Below are positions 50,977 through 59,626 of a stretch of DNA of 64,000 nucleotides, piece after piece; positions within the stretch are counted from its first letter, which is position 1, and each line of letters starts with the position of its first letter. The position numbers and the translations under genes were made by a program. The stretch spans positions 1 through 64,000 of the forward strand of contig NZ_JARACP010000012.1 of assembly GCF_028765545.1 (NCBI RefSeq). The letters are read 5' to 3'. The DNA is from Aliivibrio sp. S4MY1. GTDB lineage: Bacteria > Pseudomonadota > Gammaproteobacteria > Enterobacterales > Vibrionaceae. The notes beneath the pieces are model-generated. The model saw only the letters and a list, made by a program, of their open reading frames with translations, was not told the DNA's origin and made no database searches.

Positions 50977-51954
50977 TTACGCAATATTTTTTAATAGTTG
51001 TTTGACTGCAACAGTCATATCTTGACGTTCTTCAATTAGTTTCATTGTGTGGAAACAAATACCTTTCTGTTCTAACTCGTATCGAGTTATAAAGTAGCTA
51101 ACGCCAGCTTCTTCAAACACTTCAAAATTCATCCTTGGAACGTAGATTAGTTGAATCTTAACGTTGTATTCCTTTTCTACTTCACGAAGTTCTTGCTTAG
51201 TTTTAGAAAAGTCTTTTTTACAGCCTCTTGTATCTCTATGAATGTAAGCGTATTTGTATGTAATCCCTTGCTCTTGTTTTATTTCAGCGATTTCGTCAGC
51301 ACTATAATCAGCATAATCATCACCAGATTCAGCAATAGCAGCTTTTAACGCTTCATCTTCTGCTTTGATTGTTTTTAGAATTGAAACAAAAGCACGTTGC
51401 TTTGATTTTGCGCTGTTTGCATTGGCAACAGTGATAAAGTGGTCAATTGAATCCTGCTTCACTTCATCAGTCTCAATCTGATCGATACCACCTGCAATGT
51501 CATAAATGATCATATCGACAGGTTTGATTTCACCTTTGTCTTCTAAGAAAAATGTGTTCTCCAACTCATCTTCTGTTAAAGATTCTTCATTCTTTTCAAG
51601 AAAACTTTCTAATCGCTCATCAGCCAATAGTTTAGATTTAATCTCTTGGTTGATTTGGTTCTTTGATTTCTTATCAGCGTTTTCAATAGCGATAAGTTTT
51701 AGATTTAACTTTCTACCAAGTTGCTTTTGACAAAACTCCTCATTCAGATACTTCAACAAACATTCATTCACATCAGCAGTAACGATAACGACAGTGGTTT
51801 CTTTATCTCTTAAACTAAACGCTTGTGCTATTTGAGTAGCGATTGTTGATTTACCAATGCCACCTTTATCTGTATGCACTTTTACTACGATTGTTTTACT
51901 AAACTCTTTTCTTTTGAAAGTTTTAATGAACTTTTGTTTCCACGAATTATACAT
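50977..51954 (-). CDS. ParA/MinD-superfamily P-loop ATPase (325 aa)
   Basis: A deviant Walker A motif KGGIGKST (about residues 32-39) marks the ParA/MinD/SIMIBI group, and a Walker B-like DMIIYDIAGG is at about 148. The protein is longer than minimal ParA, with an insertion of charged residues (about 90-140). These ATPases move plasmids to daughter cells or position large complexes. The following gene has a helix-turn-helix, so a parAB-like pair is likely. Two TTTGCAA dyads lie in the region before it, one directly upstream of its TTGACA. Confidence 0.82.
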   Translation of the reverse strand: MYNSWKQKFIKTFKRKEFSKTIVVKVHTDKGGIGKSTIATQIAQAFSLRDKETTVVIVTADVNECLLKYLNEEFCQKQLGRKLNLKLIAIENADKKSKNQINQEIKSKLLADERLESFLEKNEESLTEDELENTFFLEDKGEIKPVDMIIYDIAGGIDQIETDEVKQDSIDHFITVANANSAKSKQRAFVSILKTIKAEDEALKAAIAESGDDYADYSADEIAEIKQEQGITYKYAYIHRDTRGCKKDFSKTKQELREVEKEYNVKIQLIYVPRMNFEVFEEAGVSYFITRYELEQKGICFHTMKLIEERQDMTVAVKQLLKNIA

Positions 51955-51989
51955 AATTATTTTCCTTAAAATTGTTTCTTATAATTTAA

Positions 51990-52015
51990 ATTATCAGGAC
52001 CATTTCTTTTGTCAA
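51990..52015 (-). promoter_or_regulatory. Putative 14-bp-spacer promoter of the parA-like operon
   Basis: TTGACA, 14 bp, GATAAT on the minus strand, 36-61 bases before the start at 51954. Dyad F lies only two bases upstream of the TTGACA, so a bound protein would touch RNA polymerase. Confidence 0.58.
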
Positions 52016-52017
52016 TA

Positions 52018-52044
52018 GCACTTTTGCAACTTTTGCAAATGTGA
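52018..52044. repeat. TTTGCAA dyad, copy F
   Basis: GCACTTTTGCAA, centre CTT, TTGCAAATGTGA. It is in the divergent region between the parA-like and relaxase-like genes, adjacent to the parA promoter. Confidence 0.78.
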
Positions 52045-52083
52045 AAGTGGGCATATAGAAATAAGGTTTATTTTAAAGTAATA

Positions 52084-52111
52084 GCACTTTTGCAAGTTTT
52101 TGCAAAAATGC
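52084..52111. repeat. TTTGCAA dyad, copy G
   Basis: GCACTTTTGCAA, centre GTTT, TTGCAAAAATGC (28 bp in total). It is 66 bp from copy F, start to start, close to the relaxase-like gene promoter. Confidence 0.75.
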
Positions 52112-52198
52112 TTAATCATATTGAAAAAAGAATAATTTTTGTTTGTGCATTGTAAGTTTTCTTATACGTGTTATGAAATAAGAAAAAGGAGAAAAACA

Positions 52199-54580
52199 AT
52201 GATTTCAAAAGTATATAGATTAGAAAAGTTTGAATTGAATGCAATTTCTACTCACTTCAAATATTGGAACAAACAAAAGAAAGGCAAAGGTTATAGTGTT
52301 GAAAGATCACTTGATGTATCTAACATAGACAGTGATGTTGATATCAAAAGCTGGTTTAAGTTAAGAGCTAAAAACGCACCAAATCAAGCTTTTGATGATA
52401 AGTGTGAACAATACATAAAATCAGTTATGTCTAATGTTCATAACAACTATAAATCATCAAAAAAATGGAAAAACATTGATGAAAATGGAAATGTAAAAGC
52501 TTTATCAAATCGTCAAATTACTACTATTGATGAACATACTAAACAAACAACTACTAAGAACATTCCAGAAGTGCCAGTTCGTTTAGGACACCACAGGCTT
52601 GATGATTCTGAATTGGCTTTGATTAGAGAAGACGCTTACAACAACTACAACACTATCTCAGATGAGTTTAAAGTTGAATATGGTATTGATACAGCAGAAG
52701 ACTACGCAAGATATTGCGTAGCAGACTTTTTAACGCTTTATGCTAAGGAGTTTTCAAAAGAATTTGCTAATTACTGTAAAGATGAACAGACCCATAAAAC
52801 AAAGAAATATAAAACAAAAACTAAGATCGGTGATGTTCAATTGCTGATGAATATTCACGTTTCACCAGACTGGAAAAGTGGCGCACACATTCACTATATC
52901 GACTTTCCATTTGATCCAACAACAGGACTGTTTTTAAACCCAAGAAATTATGTTGAGGCTTATCGTGCTGTATCAACTAAGTTAGAAAAAAAATACAGCA
53001 AATACTTACTTCAAGGTGTGGCGCAAGGTCTACACAAAAAAGAAGCGAATGACTTGAAAGCTGATGAAGTTGAGAAGCTAAAACCTAAGCTTGGTGATAA
53101 TGCCGAGAGCTATTATGACGACCGTAAAGCCTTTGTTTCAAACCAACTTGATGAACTACTTTCGCAAAGCGGAATGACGTTCGAGAAGCTGCAAGAAGAG
53201 CTTTTAAAACGTGGTTTGCTTATCGATAAACGTGAAATAAAAAACAAAACAGAATCTAAGCACTATGCTTCAAAGCACAAAGACGCTGAACAGATTTTTA
53301 CCATCACAGATCAACAATCTGGTATTAGTTTCGTAAACGATAGCTTTACTCACAACACTCGTAAAATCTTAAAGAAATACGCTAAAAATCTAATCACTAA
53401 ACAGACGTTTGAAAAGATTTTGACCAAAGACAAAAATTTCAGAATAGACGCAGTTGAGCGAGTGATTAGAGACAAGTATGACAGGGCTATGAACAAGCTT
53501 AATCAACAGCTTGTAATTGGTTCAGAACCAACAGAAGAACTAACTAAGCTTAAACAACAACAGTTCTTCGAGTTCTTCAACAACTGTTTGAGCGTTGGGA
53601 TTATCGTTAATATCAACAAGCAAAAGCATTTGACGTATCACAAGATTGTTGAGAATCAGAAAGGGAATTTCGACTTTAAAGCGATTAAATACAAGTCGAG
53701 TATCTTTGCTGATGAAGAGTTGCAAGGTAAGTCGATAGCAGAAGCTTTTGATCTTGATGATGAGTCAATCTTAGAGCTACAAAGCAACTATATAATGAAT
53801 GCTTTCCCGAACAATCGTTTTATGCGCTACAACGTTGCACACATCAACGCCAGCTCTATCACTGATAGAATCTTGATAGGCACAGACAAAGAAGCGTTTC
53901 TTTTATCTGGTATTGAAAAGGAGCTTGAACGTAGAAACCGTGAAATCGTTTCATTCAATAATAAGCTTATCGTTCTTAACAAAAATACGTCAGAGCCAAC
54001 CATTCAGATCTTCAAAAAGAATGACTTAACTGACATTGTTGAATACAACGCTTTTCGTCCAAGAGAATCAGCGTTAGACGCTCTACTGATAGATAAAGAG
54101 CTGTTAAGAAATGACCCTGATATTAAGACCCTTAGCTACAAACCAGAGTCAGGTCAGATCGATGATTTTCACAGGTGGTTGTTTGTCGAAGTGGCACTGA
54201 ACAAAGATCCTAACATCAGAAATAAAATTGAGGTTGAAGGTTTTGACTCGAAGACTCAGCAGATGTTGAATGAGCGATTAGAACAGATGTTAGATCGTGC
54301 AGAACAAGCGATAGACAAAGCAGCTAACAAGCCTAATCAAACCAAATTCAATTTCACAGATACGCACTTGGTTTACTTACTCGACAGCAAGCATTTAGAC
54401 ACTGCTTCTAAGAAACGAATTGAAGAGTTTTTAGAGAAGTCTGTATCTAAGCTAAGAAGTAAAGGTATCGAAAATATCACGATAGACCGAAAGCCTGTTT
54501 CAAGCTTCATCAAAGAGCCAGAAACTCAACAGCCAAAGCGCAAACTCAACAACAGACAATCACCATCATTGTCTATATAA
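52199..54580 (+). CDS. Divergent relaxase-like protein (793 aa)
   Basis: I chose the ATG at 52199, preceded by AAGGAG. A segment NIHVSPDWKSGAHIHYIDF (about residues 217-235) resembles motif III of MOBP/MobA-type relaxases (H-x-D-x(4-6)-HxH). It is followed by NPRNYVEAYRAVSTKLEKKY, like the relaxase segment after that motif. Residues about 320-385 (TFEKLQEELLKRGLLIDKRE ... ISFVNDSF) are like the C-terminal part of relaxase domains. A catalytic Tyr is not obvious near the N-terminus. About 400 more residues form an unknown helical C-terminal part. It would nick at oriT and lead DNA transfer. A cryptic member of the family is likely. Confidence 0.6.
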   Translation: MISKVYRLEKFELNAISTHFKYWNKQKKGKGYSVERSLDVSNIDSDVDIKSWFKLRAKNAPNQAFDDKCEQYIKSVMSNVHNNYKSSKKWKNIDENGNVKALSNRQITTIDEHTKQTTTKNIPEVPVRLGHHRLDDSELALIREDAYNNYNTISDEFKVEYGIDTAEDYARYCVADFLTLYAKEFSKEFANYCKDEQTHKTKKYKTKTKIGDVQLLMNIHVSPDWKSGAHIHYIDFPFDPTTGLFLNPRNYVEAYRAVSTKLEKKYSKYLLQGVAQGLHKKEANDLKADEVEKLKPKLGDNAESYYDDRKAFVSNQLDELLSQSGMTFEKLQEELLKRGLLIDKREIKNKTESKHYASKHKDAEQIFTITDQQSGISFVNDSFTHNTRKILKKYAKNLITKQTFEKILTKDKNFRIDAVERVIRDKYDRAMNKLNQQLVIGSEPTEELTKLKQQQFFEFFNNCLSVGIIVNINKQKHLTYHKIVENQKGNFDFKAIKYKSSIFADEELQGKSIAEAFDLDDESILELQSNYIMNAFPNNRFMRYNVAHINASSITDRILIGTDKEAFLLSGIEKELERRNREIVSFNNKLIVLNKNTSEPTIQIFKKNDLTDIVEYNAFRPRESALDALLIDKELLRNDPDIKTLSYKPESGQIDDFHRWLFVEVALNKDPNIRNKIEVEGFDSKTQQMLNERLEQMLDRAEQAIDKAANKPNQTKFNFTDTHLVYLLDSKHLDTASKKRIEEFLEKSVSKLRSKGIENITIDRKPVSSFIKEPETQQPKRKLNNRQSPSLSI

Positions 54581-54585
54581 ACAAA

Positions 54586-54607
54586 AACAACGCATTAAAG
54601 CGTTGTT
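54586..54607. terminator. Terminator after the relaxase-like gene
   Basis: AACAACGC pairs with GCGTTGTT around ATTAAA, with T-runs on both strands. It is shared by the convergent genes. Confidence 0.85.
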
Positions 54608-54621
54608 TTTATTTGATTTAT

Positions 54622-54648
54622 GCACATTTCCAATTTTTGCAAAAGTGC
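54622..54648. repeat. TTTGCAA dyad, copy H
   Basis: GCACATTTCCAA, centre TTT, TTGCAAAAGTGC, the same as copy E. Its last base is part of the stop codon of the minus-strand gene, as with copy D at umuC. Confidence 0.78.
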
Positions 54649-55778
54649 TATTTTGCCTTGTTTAGTTTGAAATGCTCATCAATCCCGTAGTAGATAGCTT
54701 GCACGTAAAACTTAGTGATAAAAGCAGAATACAGCACAGCCAATTTATTCACATCTACAACATTCAAATAGAACTTAATGTCATCATTGTAGTCAAGAAA
54801 ACCGTGATCGATTGCTGTCAATACAAGCTTCTTATTCTGATCAGCTTTCTGCATTAACTCATCTTCGTGATTAAAGAGAACGCTTTGAAGCGGTTTCAGA
54901 TGATCGACTATGCACTGATTGATGAAAGTAAAAGCGTCTTTGTTTTGAATCTTTTCACGAATTCTATTTGATATGAATTTCTGTAATGCAAATTCGTTGC
55001 TCAACGGCTCTATGCGACTTCCAGAAGATAGCGTTAAGCCATTGGCTAAAAACTCATTAAAATGCTCAAATACAGGCATATAAGAGCTTCTGTAAGCTTT
55101 ACCGTAGAGCTTGTTTATGAACAAGATGATGAATAGTAAAGCCTCTTCTTCAATTTCAACAGTGTCAGTCTCGACAAGCGTATTTTTAAACGTCAAATGC
55201 ACAGTGTCTATCAATCCATCTCGTTTAGAGTGAGACAGAACTAATCGCTTGTCATAGACTGGTTTCAGCATATCTCTAACACGAACTAAATCAGTGTTTG
55301 AGATAATCCCAGAGCGATAAAGTGCATTAAACAACACCTCATCAACTTTCAGTATTATTTTAAAAGGCGTTATGCGCTTCTTAGTTTCTGTATCTGCTGG
55401 ATTAAAGGTTATGATGGTTAGCGGATCAACTTCATCTTTTTCATTAGGCTTGCTAACACCAAAGCTTGGTGTTTCGTCTGATTCAAAATCATCTAATGAC
55501 TCTTCAAATGACACATCAATTTCACTCACAGGGAAATCATTAGTGTTGAATTGTTTCTCATCTTCAAAAACAATTTCTTTACCAAGACTTTGATGTAAAA
55601 ACCTCTTGAAATTGTTTTTCTTTTCTTCCTTTTCATTATGTTCATAGTTATCAAAAGCCACAGGTAGTTTTTTCACAACAACCACATCACCTTTATCAAC
55701 CAATTCGACATCTTTAATATTAGTTAAAGCAGAGTCATTTTCTACAAAATCTAAAAATTCTTGTACTGTCCTTATCAT
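54648..55778 (-). CDS. Hypothetical acidic protein (376 aa)
   Basis: The N-terminal 130 residues are very acidic and look disordered (EVDVSFEESLDDFESDETP-type stretches). The remaining 240 residues form a folded helical domain (ITPFKIILKVDEVLFNALY, LFIILFINKLYGKAYRSSY). No membrane helix is certain, since the LFIILFINKLY stretch is short. No family is recognised. The promoter region lies between it and the divergent 55903 gene. Confidence 0.65.
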   Translation of the reverse strand: MIRTVQEFLDFVENDSALTNIKDVELVDKGDVVVVKKLPVAFDNYEHNEKEEKKNNFKRFLHQSLGKEIVFEDEKQFNTNDFPVSEIDVSFEESLDDFESDETPSFGVSKPNEKDEVDPLTIITFNPADTETKKRITPFKIILKVDEVLFNALYRSGIISNTDLVRVRDMLKPVYDKRLVLSHSKRDGLIDTVHLTFKNTLVETDTVEIEEEALLFIILFINKLYGKAYRSSYMPVFEHFNEFLANGLTLSSGSRIEPLSNEFALQKFISNRIREKIQNKDAFTFINQCIVDHLKPLQSVLFNHEDELMQKADQNKKLVLTAIDHGFLDYNDDIKFYLNVVDVNKLAVLYSAFITKFYVQAIYYGIDEHFKLNKAK

Positions 55779-55902
55779 TTTTATTCCTTATTTTTAAATG
55801 TTATACAATTATAGACATAACATTTTATTAAATAAGTTCAAGCAGTCAGCTTGTAGAAACTCTATTTCATGGTATTTAATAGTTATGGAATGGAGATTTT
55901 TT

Positions 55903-56223
55903 ATGAGTGAAGATTTAAGAAAAAAACAAATAAAACTAACATATACAATTTTCAAGAACTTGAAAGATGAAGAGTATAAGTTTTGTTTTGAGTCAGAGAT
56001 AAAAGAGAGAGGCTTTACATTGTCTGATTTTGAAGAGCATTTCGCACATCACAGGCAGCTATTGTCAGTGATAAAAACAAAGCAATACAGACAGTTGCAG
56101 ATCATACCTGATTTGAGTGTTTATGATAAAAATATCAGATATTTAAGAGACTTACATAGAGTAGTCGTGAACAACGTTGAGTTATCTCAACGTCTTCGAT
56201 CTGGTGATTTTGACTGGTGTTAG
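55903..56223 (+). CDS. Hypothetical protein (106 aa)
   Basis: I chose the ATG at 55903 because GGAG precedes it. Longer in-frame starts (55798) lie in promoter-like AT-rich DNA. It is soluble, charged and helical, with clusters such as FEEHFAHHRQLLS and DLHRVVVNNVELSQRL. No domain is recognised. It overlaps the convergent gene at 56220 by four bases at their stop codons. Confidence 0.6.
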   Translation: MSEDLRKKQIKLTYTIFKNLKDEEYKFCFESEIKERGFTLSDFEEHFAHHRQLLSVIKTKQYRQLQIIPDLSVYDKNIRYLRDLHRVVVNNVELSQRLRSGDFDWC

Positions 56224-56483
56224 TCGTTGAATGATGGACTGACAAAAGAAAGGACATTTCTTAGCATTTGTTCATTCATAATCCAGCGAGGAAGCTCTTC
56301 TTTAACAGCAGATTTAAGCCAAATATTGGCTTTAAAAAACAATCCTGACTCTTGAATAGAGTAGACAAAAGCAGGTTCACCACTATCATCATTTAGTGGG
56401 AAAAACGAGATTGATTCATCATCAATGACAAGTTCAATATTTCTTCTTTCAGCGTAGTTAATCGTTGTTTTTGATACTTTCAT
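56220..56483 (-). CDS. Small hypothetical protein (87 aa)
   Basis: A small beta-rich-looking soluble protein without a signal sequence. It has a clean 14-bp-spacer promoter-like site 36 bases upstream and is convergent with the 106-aa gene. No family is recognised. The C-terminal LPRWIMNEQMLRNVL is helical. Confidence 0.58.
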   Translation of the reverse strand: MKVSKTTINYAERRNIELVIDDESISFFPLNDDSGEPAFVYSIQESGLFFKANIWLKSAVKEELPRWIMNEQMLRNVLSFVSPSFND

Positions 56484-56518
56484 TCTTATAATCCCAATCG
56501 CTTAATTTATAGTATTAT

Positions 56519-56544
56519 TTTATCAGGACCTACAACATTCACAA
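56519..56544 (-). promoter_or_regulatory. Putative 14-bp-spacer promoter
   Basis: TTGTGA, 14 bp, GATAAA on the minus strand. The bases before GATAA (GGTCCT) are the same as in the parA-like promoter. Confidence 0.5.
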
Positions 56545-56560
56545 TCATACAAGCAAAGAA

Positions 56561-56588
56561 AAACCAAAGTTTTTCACTTCGGTTTTTT
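56561..56588 (-). terminator. Terminator of the 57.1 kb membrane-protein operon
   Basis: AAACC(A/G)AAGT and ACTTCGGTTT pair with one mismatch around a 5-nt loop, and the minus strand ends in T-rich sequence. It overlaps the last codons of the 169-aa gene. Confidence 0.6.
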
Positions 56589-57083
56589 TCCTTTAAGTTT
56601 TCTTCTCTTAACTTTATGTTTGAACTCCACAAGTTCTTCAACGATTCTTACACAAAGCTCAAACAGCTCTAAAACATGTTCTTTTTCATTTATTCTTATC
56701 AAGAGTTGCTTCACATCATTCTTTTCAATTTCTGTCAAATCACGCTGATCATAAACAGCATTGATTAAGCAAAGTTTGTATGACCTTTTGACAAGACTTT
56801 CTTTGTATAAAGTTAAAATCACAGGCTTTTGCAACTGCATAAGTCGTGAGTGAATTTCTTCGCCCATTTCTCTGTTGCAAGTTTCATCAATAAACACCGT
56901 CAGATCATTAGCGCAAGCGGTTAAGGCTTGTGATAGAGCAGTCTGAAAAGAATCAGACTGTTTAAGCTCTGCTATAAAACCATCATAAGTATTATAGTGC
57001 TGTGGACTATCAAACTTCTCTAAAAACAAGTGATGAAAGAAGCTTAATGTAGCTTGTTGCGAGTCGTTTAATTCTCTTTGCAT
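56574..57083 (-). CDS. Hypothetical helical protein (169 aa), downstream of a large membrane protein
   Basis: A soluble helical protein with a basic tail HKVKRRKLKGKKPK. It starts 9 bases after the large membrane protein gene (57093), so it is probably translated from the same mRNA and may be its cytosolic partner. No family is recognised. A Cys pair (ALTACAND, DETCNREM) lies in the middle. Confidence 0.6.
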   Translation of the reverse strand: MQRELNDSQQATLSFFHHLFLEKFDSPQHYNTYDGFIAELKQSDSFQTALSQALTACANDLTVFIDETCNREMGEEIHSRLMQLQKPVILTLYKESLVKRSYKLCLINAVYDQRDLTEIEKNDVKQLLIRINEKEHVLELFELCVRIVEELVEFKHKVKRRKLKGKKPK

Positions 57084-57092
57084 AACAACCCC

Positions 57093-59480
57093 TTACAGCT
57101 TATTCACTGCTTTTTCTATCTCAACTTGATTCTGTTTCAAGAACTTAACAACAACGAATATCGAAAAGATTGCATACATCAAAAACTGAAAAATGTTTAA
57201 GAAGAAATTCTCGATTGACACAAACTCAAACGAGTAGTTATACATCAAGTCATCAACAAAACTCATAATCAAAATGTCTAAGAAATCAAAACTCATCAGC
57301 ATAGTTATTGTATAGATAACTAATAATGACAACTGCTTAAAAAATGCGATAACAAGACTTCTCACTGAACCATATTCATTGATTGCAGCTATCACAATTG
57401 TCAATGATGAAATTTGAATCATCGTTATGATTTTCACGACAGTAGCAAGTAAGCGAGTGATTAAGATGAATGGGATTGCTAAAACAATCACAAACAACGC
57501 AATTCCAAACCAAATCATCTTCCAACCAATGTCAGAGATTATGTTATTCAAATCGCTGTTCAATTGCGGATCGCTGATCATTAAACTGATAATGATTTTT
57601 GAACTAATTAAAGCTTCAACAGTTCCATCGAACTGATACGGAGTGTTTAAAAATGGCTTGTCAGTCAGATACATAACAGATCCAGCACTTAACACTTTTG
57701 CAGTATTCATCGACTTCGTAAATTTGCTATTTTTACCAACTTCAAGACCATCTTTTTTGCCTTTGCTATGCGATAAATTAGTCATTTCACTCAATAAGAC
57801 AAGCTTTGAACCACCTTGCAAAAACCCACTTCCAGCTTTAAGCAATTCAGACGTTATTGAAGTGCAGCGAAAACCATTTTTTACTTGTGATGAGTGAAGA
57901 GCACAAGTCGCTAAACGCTTAAATGGTGTAGATATGTCGTCTGCTACATACGAGCTTACAACTTTTTCAAAATCAGTATCAATATCAACCTTGGTAAGTG
58001 AAACAAGGTTGCTTACCAGTGCATTGATATGCTCAGAGTAATTTGTTGAAGTTGTAGCAAATTCAAACTCTCCAATCGATGATTTTCCAAGATTTAGATC
58101 TTTGAAGCTTCTGGTTTTAGCAGAAGACGAATCATAGCCCCTTGTTGTGATTAGTTTGAAAGTCTTATCACTTGCGTCAAAATTATCGCCTATTGTCCTT
58201 GCAATAGGAGACACAGCACCAGCCTTTATATTCCTTACAAAGTCTTTGTGTGCAGCAAAGTTAGCAGCTTGTGCGCAAGCGTAATAACCACCTTCACAAG
58301 TTGATTTTGCTTTATCGATTATCTGATCAACACTGTAAGAGTAATTTTCAATTTCAGTCCCGAAATACAGAGCAAAACCCTTGTTTAGCTCAGTGTTTGA
58401 GAAGACTTGCGTTTCATAGTCATAGAAAGGATTCTGATAGTGCTTCGCTATGAAGTTCTTTGAGCCACACAAAGCGGCCACATCAAGAAAGTTATTGAAC
58501 GTTATGGTGTCCATAGCGTCAGGTAAGTCTTTATAGATCGAACCACAGTAAGTCGTATAATCCCTACTGTAAGCAACTTCAACATCACTCAAAATCGTGT
58601 CAAAGATACTTGCTGTTGATTGTCTATGCTTACCCACATCAACACCTTCAAGAGCTTTTTTCACCTTCGCAGCGTGTTCAAATAAGTCAGTAAAATGCGC
58701 TATTGCATAAGCTTCTTCTTTGGCTTGTAAATCAATGCCAATCTCAGAAACTTGGTTGTTTAAAATCTCGTTTGATTGAAGCGACAAGCTAACAATTTCA
58801 CCCCCAATCATAACGTTTGTTTTATAAAATCCTTGGTCTTTAACAACCGTTATTTTCTCTGACTCTTTATCAAAATCAGCTTGTAGCATTAGGTTTGTGA
58901 TAGCGTAATAGTCATCGTAAAACGCAACTGGATCAGCTAATTTAAAGTCAGGTATATCAACGGGTTTATCAAAATCTTGTTCACCTATGGAATCTACGAA
59001 GTAGAAGAATTTTAAGGCAATTTGCTCACCTACAAACACCACGATAGGTTTTTGATAACCTGGGCTGCCATTCTTACCAGCTACATAAATCCCAAACTTA
59101 GGCGTAATCAACGCTAAAACGATAAGCAAGCTAACGAACTGAAACCCATCACCGATTCTATCTCTGTCATTAAATGCGTAGGCTAACAGCCCTTTGATTA
59201 AAAAAGTGCCTAAAAACAGAGGTATAATCGCAATTGCAATGTATTGAGCAAAAGTTATATTCATTCCATAACTGTTTTGTGCGTTTGTTGGCAAGAACGT
59301 AGTTCCAGCAGATTCACCGCCTTTTAACTCAGTAAACAAATTGAAAATGTGCTTTGTTGAATCGTCTACGAAGTTGCCATTTGCGTTAGAAAATCCAACA
59401 AACAGAATCATAACTAAGATGATTAAGTAGCTGATTTTTAACTTTAAACTCCTTTTGTTTTTTGTTTTTAATTGTTTCAT
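57093..59480 (-). CDS. Large exported polytopic membrane protein 3, VirB6-like C-terminus (795 aa)
   Basis: I chose the ATG at 59480, preceded by AAGGAAA. A hydrophobic N-terminal helix or signal (about residues 13-32) is followed by helices at about 68-95 and 105-125, then a long extracytoplasmic part with Cys pairs (YTTYCGSIYKD, AALCGSKN, STCEGGYYACA). The C-terminal 150 residues have five or more helices with the pattern of VirB6/TrbL (LITRLLATVVKIITMIQIS...). It shares the general plan of the other three large proteins but has only a weak FVDSIGEQ counterpart of their IDQ motif. It is followed by a coupled small gene. A role in a secretion or mating channel is inferred. Confidence 0.65.
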   Translation of the reverse strand: MKQLKTKNKRSLKLKISYLIILVMILFVGFSNANGNFVDDSTKHIFNLFTELKGGESAGTTFLPTNAQNSYGMNITFAQYIAIAIIPLFLGTFLIKGLLAYAFNDRDRIGDGFQFVSLLIVLALITPKFGIYVAGKNGSPGYQKPIVVFVGEQIALKFFYFVDSIGEQDFDKPVDIPDFKLADPVAFYDDYYAITNLMLQADFDKESEKITVVKDQGFYKTNVMIGGEIVSLSLQSNEILNNQVSEIGIDLQAKEEAYAIAHFTDLFEHAAKVKKALEGVDVGKHRQSTASIFDTILSDVEVAYSRDYTTYCGSIYKDLPDAMDTITFNNFLDVAALCGSKNFIAKHYQNPFYDYETQVFSNTELNKGFALYFGTEIENYSYSVDQIIDKAKSTCEGGYYACAQAANFAAHKDFVRNIKAGAVSPIARTIGDNFDASDKTFKLITTRGYDSSSAKTRSFKDLNLGKSSIGEFEFATTSTNYSEHINALVSNLVSLTKVDIDTDFEKVVSSYVADDISTPFKRLATCALHSSQVKNGFRCTSITSELLKAGSGFLQGGSKLVLLSEMTNLSHSKGKKDGLEVGKNSKFTKSMNTAKVLSAGSVMYLTDKPFLNTPYQFDGTVEALISSKIIISLMISDPQLNSDLNNIISDIGWKMIWFGIALFVIVLAIPFILITRLLATVVKIITMIQISSLTIVIAAINEYGSVRSLVIAFFKQLSLLVIYTITMLMSFDFLDILIMSFVDDLMYNYSFEFVSIENFFLNIFQFLMYAIFSIFVVVKFLKQNQVEIEKAVNKL

Positions 59481-59584
59481 GTAAAATTTCCTTTTTATCT
59501 CATAATCTGTATAACACGGATTAGAAAAAAGAAAAGTTTTCAACAAGTTATGATTTTCAAAATCACTTTAAAAAGGGCAAAAAA

Positions 59585-59612
59585 AAGACCTCCAAAGAGA
59601 TCTTTTTAGTGA
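59585..59612 (-). terminator. Terminator of the 949-aa protein gene
   Basis: AAAAGA and TCTTTT arms with inner GA/TC pairs form a stem around CAAA, with T-rich sequence on the minus strand. It lies just past the stop at 59627. Confidence 0.6.
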
Positions 59613-59626
59613 AAAATAATCAGTAG

